Counted from the first letter of the stretch, positions 11,510-22,739 are shown. The stretch: 64,000 bases of DNA from Hysterangium stoloniferum (GCA_015178975.1 WHVD01000164.1:115182-179181), one strand, 5' to 3'. Translations and numbers: made by a program. The notes: generated by a model not told the origin, from the letters alone.

Positions 11510-13042
11510 ATGTCCATTCACACGAATAGGAAATCTCGGTGCGTTGACATACTTTTACCTTCAAGTCCTTACTCATTTTTCGCCTTAGTGATTATTATCT
11601 AGAGGCAGACGTTGATCCTTGTCAATTACCCAGGGCATTCAGCACTCCGAATGTCGAATGGTAAGACAATGACCTCGAATATTGTTAGTATTGATCGACA
11701 GCTATAATCTGAGTGCTAGTGCGGTCACCCAAGGATCCCCGACAGACAGTGGAGACAGGGCTCTTACCGCCGCCGAAGAGCCTATCACCCCCTGAATCTG
11801 TACGTTCCTTCAGCATCGCCTGTCCTTATATTGAACCGTGTATTCCACTCCCTTCAACGATTTGACAGTGGTGCATTGGATGGTTAACTCGCCTCGCTCT
11901 CAACGACTATTCGCCCATGCTTTTTTCTCGCTGAGGATTCTGACGGTGATGAGAACCCGGCCCAACCTTCAGTCAGCCGCAAGAACGTGAGTGTTTATAT
12001 CGATCATATACACGGAAACTCAGGCCATTTTCCTTAGATTATCCTCACAGGACCTCCGCCAACACCCATCGTTTGGTTAGGAATCGCCTACAGTTACCAT
12101 GGGCATCACTTGTTGAAAGGATTTCACAATAACAGGATCCACTGACGGTGTAAGTTCAAAACACTATAGTCTTGTATAGTGCGTGTTGAATGTAAAGGAT
12201 ATTAGGGATAAGCTCGCCGACTTCGAATTTGATGTGGGAATCGCGGACTGGGGAGAGATCTGCACTGCATTAGAAATGATGAAACCAATGTGTAGAGCCT
12301 CTCCTTCCAATGCCAGTCTCACATATGACGGGGAGACCGAAACGTGAGTGCAATGGCTATATTAGTCTAATTGACTGACTTCCTTCTTTCATGGAGTGCT
12401 GGAACACCCCGTCCCGTAACAAATGGTATTCAAAATGAGTACCTGGAGGAGAATATCGCGAGGAGAATATCGCATCCAGACCCCGCCTTGAAACATTGAC
12501 TAGGGCGAGGGAGCTGGGTGCAATGCACTCTCAGACGCAAATATACGCCACAACATCATCCTCATTTCCCCTTGCACCAATCCCCAATCGACCCATCCGG
12601 TCAGAATCCTTCGGCAGTTTCAAAATGCCTGATTTAAGGTGCATCCGTCTCATCCAAGAGGACCTGGAACAAGACCAATGTTCATTTGGCCGTCAGAACT
12701 CACAAGTGAACACCATGCATCACTGGTTGGCCAGACACCTCTTCAGTCGTGAAAGCGATGTAAATATGGGTTTGTCCCATAAACAATTAGCCCACATTTA
12801 CGACTCAGGTTGTGATGTCCGGAAGAAAACTGTCGCCACCAAGGTGGGTTCTTGTGGAAAGAAAATTTCCCAGTCTATATGTGGATGCACAAAGCGGAAC
12901 TGCTGCCTGTCAGTCAGTGGAGGCCATTGAAAAGCGAGAGGCTGAGATACTACGTGTGGCGCGCTTGCTCTCAGAGGAGGATGCAGGTTTCTACTTGTGC
13001 TGGGAAGACCATTTTATTACTCTAATGTTCACGCTATTATAG
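11510..13042 (+). pseudogene. Broken second copy of the six-exon gene
   Basis: Aligns along the whole of 5794-7328. Exon 1 lacks one T (AAGTCCTTACTC against AAGTCCTTTACTC), exon 3 has a deletion of more than ten bases after GCATTGGATGGT, and the acceptor before the last exon has changed from CTAG to CTGG. The last exon is frameshifted near 12810, just before the finger cysteines. It is therefore a pseudogene. The C-terminal LLSEEDAGFYLCWEDHF segment is preserved. Confidence 0.75.
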
Positions 13043-13345
13043 CGTGCCGATTATTCTTTAATTAACCTGGTTTTAGCATAATTAGTGATCTGCAGGACGC
13101 AAAGTAACGATGTCATCGGAGATCATCATCCGGTGACGTGGCAAACCTAAACCAAAACACCGTGCTTGCTGAGAAGAGATTGGATCTGCCTTCTCCCCCA
13201 GTGTAGAACTAACAATTTTGCATACAAACATCCTACAGTGATTTTCGAAGTGACGCCACCTAATTGGGTGACTTCTATGACAGATCATCCTCGCACTTAA
13301 TGATCGTCCCCGATAAAACGTCGCTATTGCTCCGCGCCCCATGTA
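13043..13345. repeat. Right arm segment of copy 2
   Basis: Direct copy of about 7329-7640 and the reverse complement of about 10110-10410. It stops at the GCCCCATG point near 13342, where R-type repeat begins. Confidence 0.6.
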
Positions 13346-13917
13346 ACACTAGAGCAATCATGATATACTCGTTTCTCCGCTTGAGCGTTAGCCAACTTGC
13401 CCCGTTTCGTTTGCGATTTTGATTCTTCTGGTCCATTACAACGGTCACGTATTGGGGGCTCACTGAACTCGTGCTCGAAACCCCGGCAACCTTCAACCAC
13501 CGCTTTGATCGAGACAGGCATGTTCCGCTATGTATACTGTTGATTAAAGTTTCTACCTTGTTTATCGTCGCCTTAATTTCGGGCGGGAGAAAAAGAACTG
13601 TTGAAATCATATCTCGAAGGTGACAAGAATCACAAGGAAAATAAATAGAATTTCCGATGGACTTCTGTATCTCATAGAAGGAAAACGGATTTGTCAGCCC
13701 CGTGACATTGGAAGAATATTTGTGTATCTTGAATCGTTCGTGGCTTTATTTCGTCGTGTCCCCCAACATGGAACAGCAAGTTATTCGGGAGTAAAACTCA
13801 GCTTGGGACGGAATTGGTATATGGCTCCATATTGGGGAAGCCCTTCTTTGATCCATGGTAACTCTTGTTGTTGGGATGCATGTAATAGGAGTAAGGAGAT
13901 TTGCATGTTTACTCTGG
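13346..13917. repeat. R fragment plus terminal-arm fragment
   Basis: About 13350-13685 matches R sequences at 1969-2130 and 9205-9480. From about 13690 it switches to a direct copy of 9760-9975. The switch point suggests a rearrangement between copies. Confidence 0.55.
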
Positions 13918-13922
13918 AATGA

Positions 13923-14195
13923 TGTTATATTAAAAATAGTATGAGTTGACTTATTGTAATACACAATCTACAAGTGGGTAATAGACTTGTAATAATAGTA
14001 CTTGTTTGTCAATCAATGTGTCAGTTAGTGAATCACCTTCTGACATGACAGGTAGGATGCTAGTTTAGGTGTACACTGGTTCTGGCATGGATTAACCTCA
14101 GAAAACATGGTCCACAATTAGCATCCTCCTATGAAAAAGTGAAGAAATGGGTGAACTGCCCCTAGGAAAAGGGTGGTTTCATCACCAATCGAACA
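13923..14195 (-). mobile_element. LTR-D, 3' LTR of gypsy-2
   Basis: Begins TGTTATA and ends GAACA on the plus strand and adjoins the 3' end of gypsy-2 pol, which is read on the minus strand. A related block lies at about 3189-3464. The partner 5' LTR is not in the window. Confidence 0.55.
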
Positions 14196-15119
14196 TGCTA
14201 TAATTTCCTCCAGGTTGGCACTGTGGTGGCCATGTGATGATTCCTCAATATTACGTATGGTGGAGACCCAATGTCTGTAAGTCTTTTGAATGATAGGTTT
14301 GATCTGTTCCACTGGGGTTGCTGCAATCCAAATGATAAGGGGAGGTTGAGATGATGGTAGCATCATCATGTGGGATGAGGAGGCTAATGGTGGCTGATTC
14401 TCTGTGGCTGATTGCTGTGAATTCATGATAACACCAGTATAATGGGATTATGGCATTTCCAAGTCCAATAAAAGCTTCTCGAGTAGATCCATGAGGTCCC
14501 CAGCTGGGAGTATGTCTGCATGTCCTGGGGGAATATGAGATTGGTCGACTGATAGTCATCAAAGCTTTGAGAGTTCAATTTTCTTGATATCCTTTGATCT
14601 TTCCCTTTCCATCATGTTGTCTATGTGCAAGTAGAAGTCCTCCATGTGAACTGCTGGCATGAGTGGCCTGCTATAACTCGACATTACTGTGGACTTGTCC
14701 TGCATGGTGTAAGATTTCTAGACCAGGATGTGGTGTATCCTGCCCCCCATACAGCCAGTCAATTATCAGTGTTCTTGTATGATCTGGTCCATTGCAAAGC
14801 CACATGATCCATGATGAGGAGTATGTGCCCACCCTCTACAAATGGTTGAAAATGAACCAGTCCTTCCTTGGCTGTTAATGCTTCTCATTCCATGGTGAAG
14901 TAGTTGTATTCCACCTTCTCAAGTGTCCAGCTCCAGTAGGCAATGATATACTCAACAGTGACATTGGTATTGTCAAAATTGTGGGCCCAAGAGTCAGTCC
15001 AAGTGATCTCAGGTTCCTTGGTTTTATAGCAGTTGACAAAAACAGGTACTCCTTGTGCCTGCTCAAAGGTGATTGCTTGGGTATAAATCTTCATCTCCTT
15101 TAAATCCCACAGAACCATC
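14196..15119 (-). pseudogene. gypsy-2 pol, RNase H and downstream part
   Basis: The minus strand at 15118-14885 gives EPEITWTDSWAHNFDNT and IIAYWSWTLEKVEYNY, followed through stops and frameshifts by a tail resembling the end of RNase H (DHVALQWTRSY, LEILHHAGQVHSNV) around 14600-14880. RNase H degrades the RNA strand during reverse transcription. From memory, this subfamily resembles a gypsy type common in Agaricomycetes. Many stops make it dead. Confidence 0.65.
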
Positions 15120-16208
15120 TTCTGGACTTGCTGGAGGCATCATCCTAGGATGAAGTTGGAAGTGTCCATATACAGATGATAGGGCATTCTGCTGATAGGG
15201 TGTTCTAATATTGGAGTAGAGCTTAATGTGACTTTAGTATCCTTGAAGGCTCTGGTATTTTCAGAGCTCCAAGTCCAATGGGTCCCTTTCTTCAACAGAG
15301 TGAATAATGGAGAGACTATCCATGAATAGAATGGGATGTAAGCTGAGAAATACAAGACCATTCTGAGAAAGTGCTGAAGTTCTGCTATTTTAGTGGGTGG
15401 GGCCAGTTCTAATATAGTGGAAACTTTCTCCTGATGGGTTGAGAAACCAAGTCAGGATACTTTGTGTCCAAGCAGAGGATAAGTTGTACCTGACATAGCA
15501 TTTCCTTGGGGTGAGTGTTATACTGGCTGCAATTATGGCTTGTAGTACTTGATCTAAATGATCCAAATGATCCTCCCAGGTCTTAGAAAATATCATGATA
15601 TCATCTACATTATGTAAACCAAGCAAGAAATCCATAGATAAGGCACAAGTACAGCTTTCATAACTTGTTGAAAAATTGAGGGTCTGTTCCTTAATCCAGA
15701 TGCATCCATTTAAACTGCTACAGTCCTGTATGGGATCTGAAGGCAGTTTTCGGTTTGTCTTCTTCCAGCATCTGAAGCAGGTGAATCCCACCAGTGCATT
15801 GAAAGAAGACAAGATGTTGGATCCAGATAAGGCTTGCATTATTTCTGATTGGCATGGTAATGGAAACTCATTGGGAATGGTGAGATTGTTTAGTTTATGA
15901 TAGTCTATGACTACTTGTGGCTTTCTGTTGTGATAGACAATGAAGGCTGGTACTCCCCATGGGCTCTTGGATGGTTTGATGACCCCTTGTTAGAACCAAG
16001 TGTCCATTTGTTCATCAATGGCCTTTCTGTTAGCTGGGGAGGTCTGAAACATTGCATCGAGACTGGTTGCACATTGCTCTTAAAAGGGACACTAGCCTTA
16101 ACATTGGCTTGTCCTAATTGTCCATCAACCACAACAGCCTGGACATTCTTAGTCAATATAGAGCTAAGGCAGGGTAAAATATCAGCAGGATATCAGGCCC
16201 TAAATTAA
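15120..16208 (-). pseudogene. gypsy-2 pol, reverse transcriptase
   Basis: Frames at 15839-15390 and 15361-15140 (minus) carry LHNVDDIMIFSKTWEDHLDH, the catalytic box of reverse transcriptase. It keeps both aspartates but has N-V in place of the usual Y-x. The connection segment follows (TPILEHPISRMPYHLYMD). Upstream parts at 15897-16208 are broken by several stops. Confidence 0.75.
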
Positions 16209-16601
16209 CCAGTTTATGTAGATCCTCAGAATGAAGTTTCTCAGTACTGATGACTTCTGAAGTCTTAGGGCTTGCAGGGTTGAAATCATCTGCCATTTCA
16301 TGCTCAAGAGATGGCTTGAATGACTGGGGATTAAGAATTCAATCCTCTTTTATCTTAGAGAGGCTCTCAATGAAATGAGCAATTTTTGTTCCAATTGACT
16401 GCATCATTTGTTTCTCAGTTGACAATCCAGGTTTCTGGGCCCACTTGCTGGAACTGTGGATTAATCCAATAGTTTCTCCCCTCCTGATGATTCATGGTGT
16501 CAGGGATGAATTACTCAGGGGTATAGTGGCCCTCTCTTTAGAGATAGTGGTAGTGGGAGCTGTGAGTATAGTGCCATCTTTTTTTTGGAGAATAATCCCT
16601 T
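16209..16601 (-). pseudogene. gypsy-2 gag-pol linker region
   Basis: Minus-strand reading gives low-complexity, polar protein-like sequence with stops (for example KPGLSTEKQMMQSIGTKIAH). It lies between reverse transcriptase and the solo LTR at 16602. No motif was recognised; it is assigned by position. Confidence 0.4.
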
Positions 16602-16927
16602 TGTAAGGGTACACATTGTGGGCGTATCCCCCGTTTACCTAGCTAGTTAGCACCTACGAGAACACTAGCATAACACTCATCTCCTTAATATTGTTTCGCT
16701 CTCCTGATTAGTAGTTTAGAGTTCGACTATTATTGGTATCTTCTGACTAACAAGGTTCTTCCTTGTTATCAGGCTCTGGCACTTACGATAGTGGATTGCT
16801 ATACTTAGTGTACCCTACGCCCTAGTGGCTATATAAGGAGTAGCTAGCTCATGTACTTTCGCTAGCTTGATATCGACTAGGTGTTCTGCCCTTATCCTTT
16901 GTCTGAGAGTGATCTCGTCCCCTGACA
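16602..16927 (+). mobile_element. Solo LTR-F with target duplication CCCTT
   Basis: Begins TGTAAGGG and ends CCTGACA, flanked on both sides by CCCTT (16597-16601 and 16928-16932). It contains TATATAAGG near 16834, a likely TATA box. At 326 bases with no internal genes it is a solo LTR. It interrupts gypsy-2, so it is younger than that element. The superfamily cannot be told from an LTR alone. Confidence 0.85.
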
Positions 16928-17507
16928 CCCTTTGACTATCCATTCATCACCTGTGAGGTCTCCAATGTAAATGGGTATCAATCTTGCTGATTCCAGTTTG
17001 ATTGTACAGTCCTCTAGTGCTTGTGCAACTATGTCAGTGTGCACTCCCTTACCTGGCTTAGAAGTCAGTTTGGGCCATTTATCAAGTCATTTATCAAAGG
17101 GGGCTTTACTAATCAAGAAGGTTAAAGGTTGGGATTCCTTCAAGGAACTATCTAGGATAGACTCTCCTCTCCAGGGAGGATCAACCTGGATCCCAGCAGG
17201 TGGTCTCTCGGTGTCCCAATTTTGTGGTTGGTGTGGAAATCTTCCCCTGGGGGAGTTGGTGTGGTCGTTCCTCTGGTGGTGTGCATTTCAGCTGTGGATG
17301 TGAGTAGTATTATGTTCTCATCCTCAAGGTAGATGGGGATGTTGATATACATATCCCAAGACTTTAGCATTACAAGTGAGCTGGATAAGGCACAATTTAA
17401 GACCTTATTTCAGTTTAGGTTGATTCTCTAATCCTTTATAAAAGTCTTCTGAAATTAGGGAGAGGTCAGCTCAGACATCCAATCTGATCTTAATCAATTC
17501 AGAGGAG
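16928..17507 (-). pseudogene. gypsy-2 5' coding region, part 1
   Basis: Continuation of gypsy-2 beyond LTR-F on the minus strand. Only broken frames are visible, and no protease or finger motif could be fixed. Assigned to gypsy-2 by continuity across two solo LTRs. Confidence 0.35.
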
Positions 17508-17903
17508 TGTAATCCTGGTGGTCTTACGACAGAAACATACGTCACCCCAACACTGACCGCTTACCTATTGTCTCCCCGATCATCCCTCTTCTGGTGGCCA
17601 CACCATCCCACTCACCTATTGTCGCCGAGATTGTTCCCCTTTTTTTCGTCTCACTGCCCTGATCGCAATTATTAATTTCCTGTCTCCACGATCACTTCCC
17701 CCTCGAACAACATTTTTCTTGTGCCTTGGTGCCTTTGTTCTCCGACTGTTCCGCCGGAAGAAGTCCTTTAAGAGAGAATCTTTTAGTAGCTACTCTCATA
17801 AAAAAAGAACTCACTTACTGTCTTACTGTATATCGTCACGATTTGCAATCAGATAGCATTGTCCTGTCTGTTGCTGAGTGAGGCTGATACCTACAGCCTT
17901 ACA
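17508..17903 (+). mobile_element. Solo LTR-E, plus orientation
   Basis: Starts TGTAATCCTGG and ends with CCTGTCTGTTGCTGAGTGAG and a final CTTACA, the same ends as the gypsy-5 LTR read on the minus strand. It is flanked by GGAG on both sides (AGGAG if the last A is shared). The middle differs from gypsy-5, so it is a sister subfamily. Confidence 0.75.
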
Positions 17904-18649
17904 GGAGTCTGAGTTCCTTATATGCCTGTATATGTACATGCAGGCCAGAAATTCCTATACTGGAGTAACCACTCAGAGGGTCCCTTTTTCAATGAATGAT
18001 GGTCATGTTTTCTTTAATTATTTGACTAGATTGAGGGTATTGTACCTAGGCCTTTTGTTTTCCTTTGCCAATGCTAACTTGATGTCCCTTTTGATGTGTC
18101 TGCTGCTAGGTTCCATAGGATCATTCCTAGAGTGGGTTCATTGTCTTCTGCCTTTGAATCTGAATCCTCATAAAACATTAACATAAGCAATGGCCCAGGT
18201 CAAAAGGAAAGGTTTCTGCTTCTATGAGATTTCCTCACTGGGCATTTGGACTGATTAATAAATACTTCTTCATCTATGACTTCCTCAACAAAAAGTAGTT
18301 TGAATTGTCATGAAATTATCCCTTCCATCGAACTCATAAGGTTCTGATGATGGGCATTCAGCCAGTCTCCCTTTTCTAGAAAGTCATAATCTGATATCAA
18401 TATGTATACTTCTGATACTTCATTCATGTTCAAACCAAGTCCTGCTTCTACAGTGACATTGTTCTCTGATTGAGGGGTGCAGGCAGAAATGAAAATTGAT
18501 TTGTTATCAACATTATTTACTTGTCCTTGGATGCTTAATCCATAAACTGCTTCATACAAACTCTAATCCTTGGCTTCCTCAACAGGATTCTGCATGGAGC
18601 ATTTGTTGATTGAAACATAGTGAGACATCTTGCCAGCATGAGGACAATC
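17904..18649 (-). pseudogene. gypsy-2 gag remnant
   Basis: A minus frame at 18559-18308 is protein-like (ACTPQSENNVTVEAGLGLNM). Just upstream, CPHAGKMSHYV may be part of a zinc knuckle. The gene is cut at 18649 by LTR-B. Function as nucleocapsid is inferred only from position and this partial motif. Confidence 0.4.
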
Positions 18650-19154
18650 TGTTAAGTTGCATACATGGAGGGTTTCTGGAGAAACCTGTAGGAAAGCTGG
18701 TAGGACTTGGCTTCAGCTTATAGGTTGTGCCCTCGTGAGATCATCTTGTCCAATTTCAAACGGGTGGATGGGAATCCCAGGGAATCCAGGCAGGGTTTGT
18801 GGGTTGAGAGGTTGGGGAGTCGAGATAGATAAGTCAGAGGCTGAGTGATAGATGGGTCGGAGCCTGTGGGCTCTGACAAGTAAGAGCGGTGTGTTTCAAA
18901 GAGGAGAATAGAGCAGAAAATATACTAAGATTACTGGGGGAGAATCTAAGCTGATTTTCTGACTGGATTGTATATACAACATCTGCCAGACTATATAGAC
19001 TGTGGAATGAATAACATACCAAATCCAGTAATAATGAAAACGAAACTAGCAAACATAAAACAAGATAAATAAATACCAAACTTGGTGTTAGGAATGGAAC
19101 AGAGTGGAGTGGAGTCCAAATTGTGACAGATCATAAAACCATAACGGGAATGGG

Positions 19155-20081
19155 TGTTAAGAGCAGAAACTGACGGATGTCGGCTGGCCGACAGGGACTG
19201 AACGGAAGGACTTGGCTTCAGCTTATGTGCTGCACCCTCGCAAGTTACCATCAGGTGTCCTTAAATTTCGGGCGGGCAGAAACTAGTCCTGTCAAGTAAA
19301 CCTCTCGGTAAACTACCGATCAGAAACCGAAGGATAAGTCAAGGGTTGGGCTGAGGGGTCAGAGACTGAGAGAGTCAGAGACTGAGAGAGTCAGAGACTG
19401 AGAGAGTCGGAGACTGAGAGAGTCGGAGACTGAGAGAGTTGGAGACTGAGAGTTGGAGACTGAGAGTCGGAGACTGAGAGTCGGAGACTGAGAGTGTCGG
19501 AGATTAGAGGTTGAAGTTGTAAATGTAGGTTAAATTGTAAATCGGATGGAGTCGGAATGTGGTGGTCGTGAATAGATAATGGGGTCGGAAATTAGAGGGT
19601 ATCTAAGTCAATATTCTAAGTTGATATTCTGATTGTCTAGTAGTTACATTACAGCGGGTTTATATACTAGTTATCGGCGTCTAGAAACTACTAACTAAGG
19701 GAAGAGTGGAAAACGGCATTGACAATAAGCTTGACTAGGAACCGGAAGGTTACGATAAGATCGGAAGCCGAGATTTAGCCGAGAGCGGGATTACGAGAAA
19801 AGGGAATAGTCCACAGGCTACAAGTATATACGGGCATATGTGAAACATAGAGTAAAATGGATCATCATAATGAAAGGGGACGTATCAAAGCATAACCAGA
19901 TGGTATGAGTATATTTTGACAGGGGCGTAAACGAGGTTTGATCGCTGTGAAGGTACACGTCAGTGTTGGTGTTCTGAAGGTTGCCGAAATGATGACTTGA
20001 TTAATAACTTGGAACATCGAAAGACTGCAGTATTCTCGGGGACCATCGGGTTGTGACATGGGTTACGACACGGTCGTAACA
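19155..20081 (-). mobile_element. Solo LTR-A with target duplication ATGGG
   Basis: Begins TGTTAAGAGCAG and ends GTCGTAACA. The duplication ATGGG lies at 19150-19154 and 20082-20086. By comparison with gypsy-4 its sense direction is minus. It is the longest LTR-A here (927 bases) because of an expanded minisatellite. It retains many CpG sites, which suggests a younger copy. Confidence 0.9.
19354..19505. repeat. Minisatellite within LTR-A
   Basis: About ten tandem units of 14-18 bases built on GTCRGAGACTGAGAG, with or without an extra AG. The LTR-A at 52629 has about half as many units (near 52830-52910) and the copies at 34956 and 37591 have almost none, so unit number accounts for much of the LTR length difference. 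Confidence 0.85.
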
Positions 20082-20388
20082 ATGGGGGGGAGTGGAGTTC
20101 AAATCGTGACAGGTCATTTAACCATAATGGGGCTCAGTTAGAGAGCTGATGGGTTTTCCGAGCAGGGTCTAGTGACTGATGCATGGGACAGGGTCGGAGA
20201 TAGACAGGGACAGAGACTGGTGGGTATTCTGGTGACTGATACATGAAGTAATGAGGGTCAGGTGTGGACAGGTTTGATGTACTGTACAGAGTCTGGTGGA
20301 TATTCTGGTAAACTGATAATTGGTGTGTGTAGGGTGCGGGTGCATATAAGTTAGTGCCTGGAGTCTGGCGGGATTTCCAGTCATAACA

Positions 20389-20592
20389 GTACCCCCTTTA
20401 TGCCAAAGTCCCAACGAGGCTCTAGAACTTGATGAGGTTTTGTCAGCTACACACATGTGTCAGAAGTCATGTCAGTTACACGTATGTGTCATAGAGTCAC
20501 ATGATCTGGAAGGTATGGTTCAAACATGACAAGCCTATATAAAAAATTGAAAAAATGAAATTTTCTTCTTCTTTATTACCCCCATCATCAAA
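20389..20592 (+). promoter_or_regulatory. Possible promoter and 5' leader of the cysteine-rich gene
   Basis: A TATA-like CCTATATAAAAAATTG lies near 20531, about 55-60 bases before the ATG at 20593, and a pyrimidine-rich stretch TTTTCTTCTTCTTTATTACC follows it. The promoter role is inferred from position. Two ACACATGTGTCA / ACGTATGTGTCA repeats lie upstream near 20450-20490. Confidence 0.4.
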
Positions 20593-21530
20593 ATGGGTCC
20601 CAAGCCAATGCTGCACAAACCAGTACCAGCCGCTGGGCCCTCCACAGGCACTCCATATCAGTCACCACTCACCACTGCCCAAATCTTGACACAGTGGGAT
20701 GAAAAACACCATCAATGAGAGGAGGCAGAGGAGCAGCTGGACAGAGAGTACCACGCGGCACTGGCTGCAGAGGAAGAGGCTGAGAGGCAGAGGAAAAGGG
20801 ATGAGGATGAGGCTGCATGGGTTGCCATGGAGAAAGCCAGGGCAGCTGCAGACAAGGCTGCAGTTGCCATGGGAAAAGTAAGTCCCATTGATCCACAATG
20901 TCGACTTGACTGACTTTGCATTTTCAGCACAAAGTGGCAAAGGTCGAGTCCGAGTCTGAGGGGGAGCCAGAGAGCCCCCAAAAGGTAAGTCACGGGTCCA
21001 TGGATATTCCAGGAAACTAACCACATCAACAGAAGGCAAAGAAAGCAGCTCCAGTCTGCCTTCAAGTTAGGAATGACCTGCAGTGTTCTGGTTGTAATGA
21101 CTGGAATACTGACTGCAATCAGAAGTCTGGGTGGGGACCAGGCTGCTGGCAATGTGCGCACCTCAAAGCGAGGTGCTAACTTGTTCACGAGCAGCCCACA
21201 GGGTCTGTGGTGTGGGAAGCGAGTGGGTCAGATGGGATTATGGGCTTGGATCAGGTTCTGGGGTGGATCACTGAGGGCATAGAGGCCCAAAATGAGTTGC
21301 TTAGGAAGAGCAACTGGGTGCAGGTGGTGGTGACTAATGAACTCCATGGGCTCTGTGAGGAGTTTTGGAAGTTCCTGGCAGAGTACGGTGGCTATGTGTA
21401 TGAAGACCCACAGATTGGGAGTTCTGAGGATGCCGGTTTGGATGAGTATGGGGTTCCTGCAGAGATAGTGGAGCTCCCTGAGGTGATGGCTGAGGTTGGA
21501 CAGAAGCATGGCCCCATAAATGTAGATTGA
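20593..21530 (+). pseudogene. Three-exon gene for a cysteine-rich protein, broken
   Basis: Exons 20593-20878, 20928-20983 and 21032-21530 are joined by introns with GTAAGT donors and CAG acceptors (49 and 48 bases). Two in-frame stops remain: TGA at about 20716 and TAA at about 21177. The first exon encodes an Ala/Glu/Lys-rich probable coiled coil. The third has Cys residues in C-X2-C-X6-C-X9-C-X2-C-X7-C order followed by an acidic tail. I recall similar Cys-rich fungal repeat proteins, but the function is unknown. It sits between transposons, so it may be element cargo. Confidence 0.55.
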
Positions 21531-21639
21531 AAAAATAATAAAACTTAATAAATATTTTATTTTGAAAATAAAAGTAAAACATGAAAAGCATAAAAAGTCA
21601 AAGTCCACAGAAAAATCCACTTAGGACTTGAAAGACATG
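21531..21639. other. AT-rich tail after the cysteine-rich gene
   Basis: Contains AATAATAAAACTTAATAAA-type signals right after the stop, suitable as a polyadenylation region for the plus-strand gene. No gene. Confidence 0.4.
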
Positions 21640-22104
21640 TCAGAAACCTGTAAAAGCAAAGAGAGACATAGGGTGACAGGGAAAAATAAAAATGAATCCA
21701 ATCGTAACATGGGTCCACAGAGTGCAGTCAGAGAGAAGATAGTGGTCTGGGTTTGAGCGGGTAAGCTGTATGAAAGTCAGTAATGATTTCCATGTCATCA
21801 CTGAGTTCCGTGGCCAAAATCCATGAAGTCTCTTCATCAGTGCCCTTGTAAACTTGCCCACTTGACCAAGTAAAACAGTTTACAAGTGCATCAATGCTTG
21901 TCAATTTTTGAATCTAAAATTTGTGAGATTTCAAACTCGGGTTCTCTGTCAATAATGACCGGAGGAGGTGGAGATTGCATGTGATCCAGGATAGTGTTAG
22001 CAGTACAAGGTTCTAGCATAGAAACATGAAATACCAGGTGTACCACACACATGCTATCCAGAAGCTGTAGGGTCCAAGAAACTGAACCTACTTGTGCTAT
22101 TATT
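21640..22104 (-). pseudogene. gypsy-3 integrase C-terminus and chromodomain
   Basis: Minus-strand reading gives FGPFEIIAQVG, then LDSMCVVHLVFHVSMLEP, and after a proline-rich link EPEFEISQILDSKID and LFYLVKW. These are the GPY/F module and the start of a chromodomain typical of chromoviruses, which targets integration to marked chromatin. Stops interrupt the chromodomain. It follows RNase H directly: the integrase zinc-binding and DDE core are missing. Confidence 0.75.
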
Positions 22105-22739
22105 TCAAATGGACCTAAACAGTTTAGTTAAAGTGTCAGGTTTGCCACCAAGGTGACCGGGTTTAAAGCGGATAATCATATTGAAAGCTGATAGATATTT
22201 AGACCAGCACGTCTGCCAGCGGGTCAAAATTTTCATAGTAGAAAAGTATTCCGGGTTTTTGTGATCTGTTACAATGTCAATCGGAATTTCCGTGCCTTCC
22301 AAATAGTGTCACCATGTTTCGAAAGCTGAAAAAATTGCTAGGAGTTCCTTATCATGAACATCATAATTGAGCTCTGCTCTGGTGAAAGTCTGGGACAGAA
22401 AAGCCATCGGGTGGACTTCTCCATCAGAGTCCTGGATAGACAGAATGGCTCCAAGTGCATAGTCCAAGGCATCCATTTCAACAATGAGCAGGAAGTCCAG
22501 TTTCCAATGCGACAGAATAGGCGCTGATGAAAAAGAATCTTTTAAAAGATTGAAAGCTTTTTGACACTTATCATTAAAATTCCATGGAGTATCCTTGTGC
22601 ATAAGACAGGTAAGGGAACCATGATGTCAGAATATCTGCAGATAAACCGTCGGTAAAAATTGGCCAAGCCGAGGAAAGATTGTATATCTTTGACTTTTCT
22701 GGGTTCTGGCCAATCTTTGATGACTTGTACTTTAGTTTC
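22105..22739 (-). pseudogene. gypsy-3 RNase H
   Basis: Frames at 22793-22542, 22602-22309 and 22302-22105 (minus) give the reverse-transcriptase thumb ([13 protein letters not shown]), the RNase H start ALDYALGAILS, LNYDVHDKELLAI, and the tail VTDHKNPEYFS and [12 protein letters not shown]. At least two frame breaks separate them. Confidence 0.8.

Larger units (their letters stand above)
18650..20388 (-). mobile_element. LTR-B, interrupted by LTR-A
   Basis: Begins TGTTAAG and ends CATAACA. It is the reverse complement of LTR-B at 26615-27272 (shared CTTCAGCTTATAGG, GCAGATGTTGTATATACA complement, GGTGTTAGGAATGG). It is split at 19155-20081 by a solo LTR-A. The flanking five bases (CAATC and GTACC) do not match, so it is a rearranged copy or a remnant of a full element. 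Confidence 0.7.

Noticed and set aside
20662-21188. Long minus-strand frames opposite the cysteine-rich gene
   Set aside because: The plus strand has introns with good splice sites and an ordered Cys pattern. The minus frames are Leu/Ser/Pro-rich mirror translations.
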